From the NCBI GenBank assembly GCA_963210315.1, contig OY723277.1, positions 2,170,001 to 2,234,000 on the forward strand: a stretch of 64,000 nucleotides of DNA, given 5' to 3'. This DNA comes from Rhynchopus euleeides (taxonomy: Eukaryota > Euglenozoa > Diplonemea > Diplonemida > Diplonemidae). Shown here piece by piece: positions 30,901-42,892 of the stretch. The notes below the pieces were generated by a model, which was not told the DNA's origin, did not search any database, and saw only the letters and a list, made by a program, of their open reading frames with translations. The position numbers and the translations under genes are program-made. Within the stretch, counting starts at the first letter, position 1; the number at the start of each line of letters is the position of its first letter.

Positions 30901-32634
30901 ACCCCTAGTGTTTTCCCCCCTGATCCCCCCCCCCCCCCCCCAAAACAGGAGCGTCAACCCACCAAATCTCCAAAATCGAAAAGTTAGCGACAGGCCTGAC
31001 ACCAAACCACCACACAATCTACCGTCATCGCAAACCCACCTACCCACCCCTCCCCCATCGCACCCACACACCCGTCAACCCCCCCCCCCCCCCCCCTCTC
31101 TCTCTCTCCCTCTCCCCTGCCCCCCTCCCACCCCACAAGCCTGCAACGGCAATAAGGGTGTGTGTAACCGTGCTCTCTCTCCCTCCCCCACACCCCCTCT
31201 CTCTGTGTGCATGCCTCACGCTGATCATGCCAGGCATCCTCCGAAGCGACTCCTCCCCACCCCGCCACTCCCACCCCCCCCCCCCCCCTGTGGCCCACTT
31301 ACATACCCCAGCACCCACACCTCCCACACCACCCCAATCCGACCCGCCCCGCATGGCAGCTGTGTCTCTCGCGGAGGCTGCCTTAATTATGACCATACCG
31401 TACCCAACCCTTATTGCCACACGAAAGCCCCACGGGTTTCGTGTGTCAAGTTGACTGTCCTACATCTGTGGCACAAACACATGCCAGATCCCGACGCAAG
31501 GGCCTCAGAGAGGGTCCTGCAATTAGGAGCGAAGCGAGGCACGGTTCCGCGAGCTTACCTTGTTGACATGGTGATAATCGCACAGTTCTCTTATCCTCCG
31601 GCACACATGCCACAGATCTCGTGGGGCACAAAACAAGGATCCAGACGTATTTTCGTGGAGCGGCCCCTGCACGGCAGATTGTCTGGCAATGGGATCCGCA
31701 ATAATCCGACCCAACCAACCCCCCCCCCCCCCTTCCCCCCTACCCCCCTCCCCCACTTGCTCATCAGCGTAACTGCTAATGCAGCCTTATGAAAATGCAG
31801 GGTGAAACATGATAATCCAGACGGCGGCTTCTCTGTTATTCACGCGTTGCAGGCCAGGCGGGCAGCCTTGCATAATCTGACACGTCGCCAAGAGCACAGT
31901 CACCGAAGAAGAAGCTGTAGGAAACCCCGGTGTTTCTGAAGGCTGCGATGCTGCCCGGCCTGTTCATTGTGCCCGGATCCTCTCCGAGCGCATGCAGGTT
32001 CTACCAAGACACGATAGCTAACTCCTTTATTTTGGGTATACTTTCCCCCCGTGTCCCTGCGATAAAATGCGTTGAAAACCACCCGTCAGTCGTTTTCCTC
32101 CCGACATCCCGCTACGTTTCTCCTGCGCCCCTTCAACCCCAATCCTGCACGGGAGTGTGCAGAGGCACTGTTAACTTTTTCTCAGGGGCCCGTGTTTTTT
32201 TCCAGGCCCCCCCCCCCTCCCCCCGTTTTTTTGTTCTCCTTCATCGTGTTGCATCGTTTGCTACACAAGCCCACACACACCCAGTCGTAGCCGTGCAAAA
32301 GAACTCTGCCGTGTCCAACGGCGCTTTCGATATCCTGCTGTCACCGCCCTTTCTTTTGGAGGCGCCAGTTGCCAGCTCTTGGCGGAGTGGTTTTTTTTGC
32401 CGAAAAAAATAATGACCACATCCCTCTCCTCTCACCCCCCCCCCCTCTCTCTCTCTCTGCTTTTGCGATTCGGGGAAGGCCGGGCAAAGCAAAAAAATAA
32501 ACCGAAAGAGGTGAAAGTGGGCTTAAAATGCGTGATTCCTCCTCCCGCCCCCCCACTCTCCTTCTCCTTCCTTTCCAGCTGTGGTATACTGGCACGATAC
32601 AACGCAATTCAACGCAGGTCGAGCATATCACTGG
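30901..32634. other. intergenic, C-rich
   Basis: No gene. Long C runs at about 30926-30940, 31079-31096 and 31717-31732, and CA-rich and CT-rich tracts. Proline- and histidine-rich translations here are composition artefacts. Confidence 0.6.
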
Positions 32635-32720
32635 GGGCCTTCGCTCAGAGTTGCAGAAGAGTGAGCCGCCTCACAACAAAAGGAGACTGACTGACACAGT
32701 TTGACACAGAGCGAAGGCCC
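32635..32720 (-). repeat. GTGAG-hairpin dispersed repeat, best-preserved copy
   Basis: Perfect 12-bp outer inverted repeat, GGGCCTTCGCTC (32635-32646) against GAGCGAAGGCCC (32709-32720). The inner perfect stem-loop GTGAG-CCGC-CTCAC is at 32661-32674. The sequence between, TGTGTCAAACTGTGTCA on the minus strand, is shared with the other copies. Confidence 0.8.
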
Positions 32721-35700
32721 AAACTAATGATATCACTACTCGGGCATTTCGGGCACACCCTGCATAACGAGTGAAGGGGAGGTCAACGCTGCTGTTAACG
32801 CTTTTCTCTAATTTTCTCTACTTTACTACCCTGCTATCCCCCCCTTTGTGAGTGCCTTCTGCTTGCGTATCGGCGTGCGTGATGGAACCCCATGTCTACC
32901 CCTGCGGACAGTTGTCCCAGTCTGGACATACCGATCAAAGTGGTGCGGTGTACCGCGGTGCGAAGACATCATCTGTCAGGAGCCCTTGTTGCTCTGAAGG
33001 ACGCCCACAGAAACTGAAGTGATGCAGAGAGAAGCGTGCAAACCAGGGGTGTGGTGGGGCGGTCGGGGTCGGGGTGGGGTCCAAGGCAGGCTATATTTAT
33101 CCCTCGGCTGTGAACAGCGCATACCTCGCCGATAGTGTCACAGTACACAGTTTTCAGGCATACATGGGGTTGCGGGTACCGAGTTTGTGTTGCAAGCATA
33201 TGGTCCGCGGAAACACAGAATCTGACAGATCAATAGAGCAACGGTAAAAACAGGAGTTCAAGGCTGAAGGGCTGACCCCACCTCACCCCGTGGTGGGCGC
33301 GGTGCTATTGATGGGGTGTATTGTTGGTCTTTTGTGTCTTTTTGAGGGTGGGCAGAACGTGAGAAAGCAGTGGGCTGTCACGCGCATAACAATTCAAACG
33401 GAAAGTATCATCCTTTCGTAGAGAACGAGCAGGAAACCAATGGAAATGTCACTTTTGTGTGTCTCACAACACAGTTTGGCACACACACACACACACCACA
33501 CACCCCGGGTAGAATTCGGGAGTTCATTTTCACGCTTTAACGGCGCCACGCACTGCTGTGCTTCGCTGTTGCTCCTGCCACCTCCTCCCAACCCCAACCC
33601 CCAACCCAACCCAACGTAATATTGCAGAGCCATTTCTATCGACGTGCTGCCACACCCAACGTTGAAGTACTTCGATCAGAACATGTGGTGTGGAGGGAGG
33701 CAGGTCAGATTGATTCGGCGCGGCAGAACTAACGAGCGACCTGAGGGAGAGGCCGCAAGGAAGTCCCTCGTCGCCACCCTATATCCAGAGCCTGGCCTCT
33801 GTTCCAACAATTGTCCTGGACGGGGCGTGGGCTGTAGCTTCGTTCCTCACGGGAAGTGCCCCTTCCTCCCTTGATGCACCTGTGTCTGCATACTCGCTGT
33901 TTGTACCAGGCCCCAGTCTCTGTCTGAGCACGACACTTGACCTGTGTTGCAAACCGAAAAGCGACCACTACCTTCAGGTACAACCGCTCTGCTAGAACTG
34001 TATTCTTGTTTGTTGGGTTGGCGCTTCTGCGACGCGGGGGAAACCTCATTTTTATGTTGGGGATGTTTTTCAGCAGCCGCGCACGGCGCCGACACGTTCG
34101 GCATTATTTTTGTTCCCTGCTGATTCATTGTTTGTACTCGTTACGATTGTAGCGGTCGTGGAGTCGTGGAGTAACGAATAAAATCATATCGGAGCTTTAG
34201 GATTAGCACCTTCATGCCACTTCACAGGGCCTCAACACGCCTTGAGACACAAGTATGCGCTCAACGAAAAGTTGTTCGCAGCTGTTTTCAACAGTTGCTG
34301 GACAGGTGTTTTTTTTCTACAGTAAAGCGAAAGGAGAACAAAAAAAACCATAACACAACAAAGGAAATCTAACAACAGCTGGCTCCTTTAACTAATCGCC
34401 CCACCCCACCCCCCCCACTCCCTTGCCTTTGGAGCCATCTCCTCACCCCTCCTCATTCACACCCACCCGCCATATGCGTGTTTTCCAGCCTTGGATATTC
34501 TACGGGCAGGTGCATTGACTGTTTCTGCATGGTACCACCCACGTCCCTGTACCCTGGTGGTTTACTGATGCTGGCGCTTCGACAAGTTTTTTCCAGTTTT
34601 GGTTGCGGTGTTGCGAATCGAATGCCCTACCCCCCTCTTTTTTCGACAATAAGACAGCAAGACAAGCCTGTTTTGACAAAAAAAGCTGTGCATATCCGGG
34701 AAAACATGTGCCGAGTTTTGGTCGTCGAAGCAAGTCTGGGTCTGGTTGTTCATAATAGTATCAGAAAACCATGCGTTGCATGGCAGAACATGCGAAACGT
34801 AAACACGGAAGAAGTCGACGGGCATCGGATCGAGCCGAGCTCGTGATAGTCGTTTCCCCCCCCCCCCCTCCAACAATACAAGGCACTGTCTGGTAACACC
34901 AGGCTGGTCGCTGTCGATACTAAAGAGTACGATTGATTTGGTGGCGACCGTCCCAATTACCCCCCCATATGCAATGCAATCCTTGGAGGATAATTGGAAC
35001 GCGTCGTCCATCAACCCATGGGACACATAAACCACGCATCCTTTCCTTCAGAGAGTCGTGCGCCGTTGCATTTGTCACAGCACGCATATTGACGGCGGAG
35101 ACGCTCTTGCAGAAGCAAGGTTTTTCTTCATAGAAAACCGTCCAATTTGTCCAAAAAAAACGACAAAGGCAAGGCCTTCTTCAGGATACTCGGGATCAGG
35201 GGTTGGGGGGGGGGACGGTTCGCCTATCCCCACCGCGTCCTTCCGTCTGCCCCCCACCCCGGTTCAGAACCTCACCCCCCACCCCTCCCGCTCTTCTCCT
35301 CCACCCCAACCCCCCCTGAAATCCGAAACTTTAGACACCACCTGCTGCCGGCACTGCTGTAAAGAGGCACATGGGGCCTGGGGTGTGGGGTGGGGTGGGG
35401 TTGTGCCGGGAGGTGGAGAAGAAAAGGGGAGAGGGGCGGGGGGAGAGAGAGAGAGGGAGAGAGAGAGCCCACCGGACCGCGCACTCGTCGTCGTGGTTGA
35501 TTCCTGTTGAGAGAGAGAGGGGAGAGGTGGGTCCCCTGAGACAGAACCAGCCAGGAAATCATTCGAGATATCGTTTGAAAAAAAGCGTGTTTCCCCTTGA
35601 TTGTAACGGGGGGGCCGCTTTGTGTGTGTGTGTGTGTGTGCCACAACAACTGGCACACAAACGCACGGGGTTTTTTTTTGGGGGATGGAGACAAGTATGA

Positions 35701-35904
35701 AGCTAAATGTGGAGTCCAAGTCCCGATTCAGGATTGCACTTTTTTTCTCCTTGGGTTTTTTAGGTGGGATTTTTTCCCCACAGGTTTTCTGGGTGAAGTT
35801 TTTCGGGGGCAGGTGGTATTCTAGTGGGGGATGAGGATGAATCCTCCGGACACCCGCCCCCTTTTTCGGTTGTTCCAGCCAAAACCCGGCGTTGTTCCCC
35901 AGTC
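32721..35904. other. intergenic, nothing recognised
   Basis: About 3.2 kb without a supported gene. It has CA/GT and GA microsatellites (33480-33497, 35442-35467, 35622-35640) and G/C runs. Confidence 0.5.
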
Positions 35905-36260
35905 AAGAGCCAGGCGTTCACTACCGTGGCCTCCGGCGGCTGGGGGGCACCGCCCCCCAGACCCCCCTGTACCACTAGGCTGGAGCGTGTGCCTGTCTTG
36001 TAGCCAAGTCCTTTGGGTTCACATCAGCGAATGGGACCCAGACCACTCTCAGTAGCCTCAGGAGGACGCAGCCAACAATCTGTACGCCCGCAACTCCCAC
36101 GCGCTCCCACTACGGCGCAAGGAACAGATACTCACTACCGTGGCCTCCGGCGGCTGGGGGGCTCCGCCCCCCAGACCCCCCGTATGTCGAGCAACCAAAT
36201 CCTTGAGCTTGTGCCACTGGGCATAGGAAGGGGTCGTTACAATAACGCCCCGAAAACCCA
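35905..36260 (+). repeat. CCTCCGGCGG element, second paired arrangement
   Basis: Conserved blocks at 35909-35968 and 36129-36182, separated by a spacer containing CAGTAGCCTCAGGAGGACGC and AATCTGTACGCCC as at 30.5 kb. The trailing part (ACCAAATCCTTG, then CCCGAAAACCCATTTTTGG) matches the 30.7-kb copy, but no GC hairpin end is found. Confidence 0.65.
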
Positions 36261-38806
36261 TTTTTGGCACCCCTTGCCTGGCATGTTGCTGTTGTGTTGC
36301 CACTATCTCTCATCACACAGGGCGTCCAATACCCACACACCACACTCACACTGGTTGTGTGGTGGGGATGGGGGGATTTTCTTGCCCGCGAGGGGGATTG
36401 CGCGCCATTTCCCCCCCGAAAAACCCTTGGAGAAAAAGTGGAATCCCGACCCCTTTTTGGGCCCAAAAAGGCCAAAGTCCCAGGCATACTTGGATGGAGA
36501 AGCCATAAAACCAGTGGTGGTACGTATTTTGTCGTTCCTCGGGTTTGAGGGCAAAAAAAATCGTAGGAAAAGGGGGGATATCCCCCCTACCACAGCAGTA
36601 AACAATACGTCATCAGGCTGCTTCTTGTCACCTGAAGGCCGCAGGGTTGTTGGTGCGTTGTGCACGCCACTGCCAGCCCTTCTCGCATATCAGGCTTGTG
36701 TGTCGTCGCTACTCGACTAGGCACTGGCTGACACCCTTCTCTTCTCTCTCTCGCATGCTTGAGTGTGAATGTCCCCAGAACGAGAATACTCACATTTGCT
36801 CTCTCTCTCTCTCTCTCTCTCTCAAATACTCGGCAGCGTGCCACTGGCGGTGTTGCCTCCCTGAAGCACCAGCCAGCGCAAGCGTCAGCTCAAGCAAATG
36901 GCATGTGCATCCCCTCTCTCTTCCTTCTCTCTCTCTCTCTCCCCCCTCCCCCACCACGCACACACACACACCCGCCCTTTGAGAATAGGCGAGTCCGAAG
37001 TTGATCCGACCCAAACCACTACCACCCCTCCTTTATCGAGCGCCCTCGATAAAAAAAATCCTCAAAAAAAAAAACAGCCAACAGCACACAGGGATTTTCT
37101 TCTCCGCCTGGCACCCATCCCACCCCCCACCCCACCCCCCCGCCCATCCCGCACTGCCCTCATCTTATCTACTGCATTCTTCTCCCCCCCCCCCCCCCCC
37201 CGTACGGTTTCCCCCCCCCCTCCGCTCCCCTCCCCTCTCCCCTCGCACCACCCGCCGGCTTTTCCATCCCAATTCCACCACCATCCCCACGGTTCTTCAT
37301 CATCTCCGCTTTCCCTTGCAATACGTTCTTTCAACTGTTCTTTGAGGTTCGAAATTTGGATGGGTTGGGGGGGGGGGGGGGAGGGGTGGGGGCTACGGTT
37401 CAATATATTCCCCCGGCTGTGGTGTGTGTGTGTGTGTGGCCCATGTGGATCCGCTGGGGAGAAACAAAGAAAGGGATGGGTTGTGTGTGGTCGGGTTCAT
37501 GGGGTTTGTATGTGCGTATGTGTGTGTGTGAAGAATCCAGGCACCTTTATTTTTTTTGCGACCGTGTGTGGGGTGGAAGGGAGGGAGAGCGGCGGAGCAG
37601 GGAAAGGGAATGATTTATCAAAAAAAACGTGGTGTTCCGCTCTGGTCATGCTGTGACACGTTGTCAAGAATTGAAAGATCACGCAAGCTGGGCCGCTGCT
37701 CAAGGCAGGTGTGTGTCCCGACACGCGGCACATCCCCGCCTCGTCCCCCATCAATTCCCCCGCGCGCAGGCCTTGCACCCACCCCGGCCTCCTCTTCTCT
37801 GACGCTCCGCCGTGGGGCTGACTGAGGAGGGAAGGGGGTGGGGGGTGGGGGTGGTGTTGAGGAACAAACGATATCAAAAGGAGTGGTGTCATCGATAAAG
37901 GGGTGGGGAGAATTCCTGAAAGTTCCGGAAAAAATACAAGGTACGCAGTATCAACACACAACAGACACACGCTCTGAGGAACCAGCAACTGCCCCGCCTT
38001 CCCCCCCCCCCCCCTGGTGTATCGGTATGTGCTGAAAACGACAACAAACAAAAAAAAGTACCAGCAGCAATAAAACAAACTCACCATGCGTGCGAAAAAA
38101 AAAGAAAATTAACGAAACGGACATCTCTTTCTTGGAGGTTTCCTTGGAAGCATCAGAAAAAAACTCAACACAGTGGGTGGTGGCGGGGGCAAGATGTCGG
38201 GATGTCTTTAGCGCCCAGCCGGGTTGTTGCCAATGCTAAACAACAATGCAGTGTTGTATGGGAGGTGGGGGGGGGTGAGGGGGCAGTCGCAGTGGTGCGC
38301 TCTTCCCCTCTGGGGAGTTTGAAAAGCAAAAAAAAATCTGGGCCGCAATTCCGCGCGCCACACTCGTCACAGTTTGTCACCTTTGGCAAGTCCTCCCTCC
38401 CCCCAATGGCCAAGCCACATTTTTTGTGTGTTGCGTGCGTGCTGGTGCTGCTGGCCTTCACGTGTGAGGGTTTGTGGGGTAGGGGGTAGGGGGGGGGGGT
38501 GTGGTGGAAACACGCTATTGTCACGAAGCAAAAAATATAGCAGGGGGTATTTTTTGGGTGCAAATATTGTGCGTACCTAGCTCAAAAACACTGATGCACT
38601 GCTGGGCCGGGCCGGTCTGACTGTTCCCATCCCGCACCCCACCCCTCCTGCACAGCGCTGTGCACAGCATATTGCCGCACCGCATGTTGACGAGTCAGAC
38701 CTCAGACAGCCTCAACCCCTGCCCTGTGACCTCTACCACCACCACCCCTCTTTCTCCAGGTATTATCACTCCCGGCTCTCAGCCCTTCGTACCCACACCT
38801 GAAAAG
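36261..38806. other. intergenic, low-complexity
   Basis: CT microsatellites (36800-36823, 36925-36942), C and G runs (37185-37201, 37367-37381) and no supported gene. The last 150 bp before 38807 hold TTTCTCCAG and CGGCTCTCAG, possible 3' splice or trans-splice acceptors for the next gene. Confidence 0.55.
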
Positions 38807-40471
38807 ATGACCGACACACAGGCGTGCGATTCGAACGGGCAGATGACGTCGTTCCCTAAGAACAAGATCAAGGTGGTTCTGTTCGAGAACGTGCACAAGG
38901 CGGGTGTGAAGCTGCTGGAGGACGCAGGGTACTCTGTCGAGACGATCGCTGGGGCTCTGTCGGGCGACGAGCTGAAGGAGAAGGTGCGGGATGCCCGCGT
39001 GCTGGGTGTGCGCAGCAAGACCAAGCTGACGAAGGAAGTGCTTGCCGAGGCGCAGAAGCTGATGTGCATCGGGTGCTTCTGCATCGGCACCGACCAGACC
39101 GACCTCCCGTTTGCGGAGGAGCGTGCCGTGCCTGTGTTCAACTCGCCCTTCTCCAACAGCAGGTCTGTGGCTGAGCTCATCATCTCCTGCGTGATCTCCC
39201 TGGCCCGCAAGCTCAGCGACAAGAGCGCTGACATCCACGCCGGCAAGTGGATGAAGACCGCCACCGGGTGCTACGAGATCCGCGGCAAGACCCTCGGGAT
39301 TGTCGGCTACGGCCACATCGGGTCCCAGCTGTCGGTGCTGTCGGAGGCACTCGGCATGCGTGTGATCTACAAGGACCGCAAGAACATCATGCCCCTGGGT
39401 AACGCGCGCCAGTTGGACACCCTTGACGAGCTCCTGTCGGAGTCGGACTTCGTCACCCTCCACGTCCCGGACACGGAGGAGACGCGCTACATGATCAAGG
39501 CTGAGCAGCTGGCCAAGATGAAGAAGGGCTCGTACCTGCTGAACGCCTCGCGTGGGAAGGTCGTGGACCTGGATGCCATGGCTGAGTCGCTGAAGTCGGG
39601 CCACCTTGCGGGTGGTATGGTGGACGTGTACCCCAAGGAGCCCGCGAAGAACGGCGAGTATGCCATCTTTGGAGCCGCTTTTGCACTGCACGCCACAAGC
39701 GCCCTGCGCCCCCACACCCAACCCCCTCCACACGTGGATCTATTTATATTAGTGTAGACGCACACCGAGCCACACACACCCTCCTCCCCACCACACGCAC
39801 CGCCACTTCAGCTTGGAGGCGCAGGGCGTCACGATCCCCCTGCGCGGGCTGAACAACGTGATCCTGACGCCCCACATCGGCGGGTCCACGGAGGAGGCGC
39901 AGGAGGCCATCGGCGTTGAGGTGGCGACGAAGCTCATCAACTTCATTGACCGTGTATGTCACCACCGTGATGCCACACACCACACGCACACCCTGAGGCA
40001 AGACCTGGATGTGATGCACGATGCACCCAAGTGCGGTTCACAGTCGTGTAGATGACAAAACCCCTTTGATTTTGCCTCTGTGTGGCTGCTTCACTCTGCC
40101 ATACAACCCCTCCTGAACACACCGCAGTGCGAGAAGGTGCTGGGATACTTGCCTTTGCTTTCACTCTCGACAATCAAAAACCCCCTCCCCCTCCACAGGG
40201 CGACTCCGACGGCGCCGTGAACTTCCCCAACGTGACGCCCCCCCAGGCCAAGGAGGGCACCCACCGCCTCCTCCACGTCCACCACAACGTCCCCGGTGTG
40301 CTGCGGAAGATCTTCAGCAGCATTGCGGAGGGTAACGTGTCGTACCAGACGGTGCAGACCACCGACAAGATCGGTTACTTCGTGGCGGACATCTCCTCAG
40401 AGCTTTCTGAGGACGTGCTGGGCAAGCTGCAGGCAATCGAGGAGACCATCAAGGTGCGCATCCTTTACTAG
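38807..40471 (+). CDS. serA: D-3-phosphoglycerate dehydrogenase, three exons
   Basis: It oxidises 3-phosphoglycerate to 3-phosphohydroxypyruvate with NAD, the first step of serine synthesis, normally in the cytosol. Exons are 38807-39657, 39812-39953 and 40199-40471, 421 residues in all; the introns begin GTATGCC and GTATGTC. FNSPFSNSRSVAEL and a GYGHIGSQ nucleotide loop (about residue 167) are present. Catalytic positions are Arg in NASRGKVVD (about 249), Glu in DVYPKEPAKNG (about 278) and His in LTPHIGGSTEEAQ (about 305). A C-terminal ACT domain (HVHHNVPGVL to the end, KVRILY) is the serine-sensing part in the E. coli/yeast type, so feedback control is likely. The start at 38807 is the first ATG fitting the family; an in-frame ATG at 38683 would add 41 poor residues. 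Confidence 0.95.
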
Positions 40472-41789
40472 GCTCCTCCTGCAGGCAAGGCGGCGAATGC
40501 GTCGGGAGGGGAAAGGCGCATAGAGAAAAGAAAAAAGTGCGGGGCCTGGCTTTCCTGCGCAAACACCGTGGGCCCTCCATATTGGGAAGCCACGCAGGAC
40601 CACCGCCCCCCCCAACTCACAAAGTCACAAAATCTGACCTTTGTTGGGTTGCTCTGCTTTCTATGATCATCCCCGGTATTGGTTTACCTTACCCTTTCTT
40701 CCCCTTCCTTCCTTCTGTGTCCTTCGGGGGGGGGGGGGGGTCGGCGCTTCCCCGCCGCGCCCTGCCCTGCACCCCACCCCCCCACCCCACCCCACGCCGA
40801 GTGGTTTCGACTCAGCGTGAGTGTAGGAGGGGGGGTTTTTTTTGCAGGGCGATGAACAACACAACGCCTTCTCCTCCCGACATCCCGTGCGGTATGTTTC
40901 AATATCCCGGGGCTTCGATGAGGGAGGAGCTGGGCGAGAGAGAGAGAGAGAGGAAAGGGGTTCCCCCCTGCCCCCCCCCCCCTCATGTGTGGGCTGGGGC
41001 AGACGGGGGCGGGGTGGGGGTAAGGTGGGCCCCCCCACCCTCCCCACGGTGCGATTTATCGACCTTCGTTGCTATTTGTGCCTTTATCGGCGCGACCCAC
41101 ACCCACACGCAAGCCCCCCCGTGGGTGGTTGTTATTTTTTTGTGATTTTGTGATTCGCACCGCTTATCTTCCTCATCCCCCGTGGGGGTGGGCGTCCCCT
41201 CTCTCTCCTAATCCCATATCGTGCAGACTACCCGGGTTCCGGGAGGGCAGGGTTATCCTTGCGTATTTCTTACTGATGCCTATTGCTGTTCACTACCATC
41301 ACCCCCGCGTTTCGTGAACCCTTTTCTGGGGCTCTTCCCCGCAAAAACTGGGCGCGCTGTTCGCAATCTCGGGCCTGGCGGCCCTGTGCCGGCACATCTT
41401 GCGTGCTGCAGTTTTCCGCAAAAAATCAAAAGAAGAAGAGGTGGCACGAGCCAGAGCCGGGAGAGGTTGTTCTTTCGTACGCCAAGCGTTTCGGCCGTGC
41501 CACAAAAAAGAAAAACAAACAAAAAAAAGGGAGAAAAAGTTGGAAGAAGAAGAAAAGAAGGAGGCAACGCGGGAAACGGCAAGAGCAGGCAAAAAAGGCA
41601 CGTGGTGTATTTTCCGCCAGGCCCCTGAGGTGCCGCACAGCAACAGCCAGTCTTTGTAGTTTTCGGGGGAATTTTTGAGGGCTTTTTTCCGGGAGGGTTT
41701 TCTGTGTTTTGTACATGCGCTCCTGCATGGGGTGCGTGTGCGCAGCCATACATTTTCTTTTCTCCTGTTGGTGCCCCTGACGACCCCAT
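40472..41789. other. intergenic, nothing recognised
   Basis: G run at 40727-40740, C runs near 40965-40980, and a lysine-coding A-rich stretch near 41495-41560. No gene supported. Confidence 0.5.
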
Positions 41790-41855
41790 ATTGCGTAGGT
41801 TGTGCGTAGTGAAAAGGGGGGGGGGGGTCTCATTTTTTGGTCCCCTTTTCCGGCC

Positions 41856-42764
41856 TCAGCCAGTTCTCTGTCTCTTTGCCGGGTTCCCAAACTCAAGGAG
41901 TTCTTGCTGTTCCGGGGTCAGTGCGGGTGCAGGCGCTTCAGGTGCTGCAGGTGCTGCAGGTTCTTCAGGTTCTTCAGGTGCTGCAGCGCTGGCAGCCTTC
42001 GGTGCGGGTTTCGACGCCGGCTTTGCAGCTGTCTTTCGGGGTGCCCTTTGGCGCGGTGCCTGCTTCAGCTCGTCGGGATGATCCAGCTTCTTCTTCAGTG
42101 TCTTGCAGCTCGTTGCGTGGCGTAGAAATGCATCGGTACTGCTCAATTTTCCGACGTGGCTCGGAATCTTTTTCTTGCAGCTGCAGGTAACGACACCATG
42201 CCCAACAACAATCCCCAGACCGTCGAGGGAGAGTGGGCGCCTGGATCCCGTGACACAGATCTCTAGTGCCGTTGTGATCCCCTCTGATAACGTCTCCTGG
42301 ACGTTGTCAGCGGAGGTTGCCTGTGTGGCGGTGACCTCCGTATACCCCGCGGGGTCCCGTGCCAGCAGCGCCTTCTTCAGCTTTTCGTCGACCCCTCGGT
42401 CGACGCTCGCCTTAATGTCGAGGGCCACCTTCAGGGTGGCACCTTGCATCGCCCTGAAGGCTGTGAGCGTATCATCACTTGCAATCTCCAAGGTGTTCTC
42501 CCCGTGTTCGAACTGCACCGACCCAACCACGACTGCGTCCTTGCCACAGAGAAAGGAGTGCGCTCTCCAGATCGCTCGGACGCGCCTCTTGTAGTCCCGC
42601 TCACTCTCGGATTTTTTGCGACCCTGTTTGGGAGGAAGGCGTGTCTCAAACGCCTTCCACACGGTGTCGAACGTGTCGACACTCGTCACGAGCAACGGCT
42701 CGGCAAAGCTGCCGAACTCCTTCTCGCGATACCGCAGGCTGTACTTCACCGTTACGCACTGCAT
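41856..42764 (-). CDS. unrecognised basic protein with CxC-H-C finger (302 aa)
   Basis: The ATG is at 42764; the frame is open further upstream without another ATG. The N-terminal half is mixed alpha/beta-like (KYSLRYREKEFGSFAEPLL, then WKAFETRLPPKQGRKKSESE). A possible zinc finger follows (VTCSCKKKIPSHVGKLSSTD, then FLRHATSC, that is C-C-H-C), then a lysine/alanine/proline-rich linker like histone H1 tails. It ends AKRQRTG, a possible nuclear signal. A DNA- or RNA-binding role is plausible from composition but not shown. It lies only 128 bp after the stop of the 752-residue gene, with a C run between, as in a co-transcribed pair. No family recognised. Confidence 0.65.
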   Translation of the reverse strand: MQCVTVKYSLRYREKEFGSFAEPLLVTSVDTFDTVWKAFETRLPPKQGRKKSESERDYKRRVRAIWRAHSFLCGKDAVVVGSVQFEHGENTLEIASDDTLTAFRAMQGATLKVALDIKASVDRGVDEKLKKALLARDPAGYTEVTATQATSADNVQETLSEGITTALEICVTGSRRPLSLDGLGIVVGHGVVTCSCKKKIPSHVGKLSSTDAFLRHATSCKTLKKKLDHPDELKQAPRQRAPRKTAAKPASKPAPKAASAAAPEEPEEPAAPAAPEAPAPALTPEQQELLEFGNPAKRQRTG

Positions 42765-42892
42765 TGGGCCTTGTATAATATTCTCCTGGAGTGGGCGAAG
42801 TGTGTGATTGAAGGCACTGCATTGATCCAGCAACGAAATCAAAGCGGGGGGTGGGGGGGGGGGTGAAGAGTAGCAGCAGCCCTTTCATTTTA

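Noticed and set aside
36898-37656. 252-codon plus-strand frame
   Set aside because: Pro/Ser/His low-complexity from C and CT runs, then Gly/Val/Cys from GT runs.
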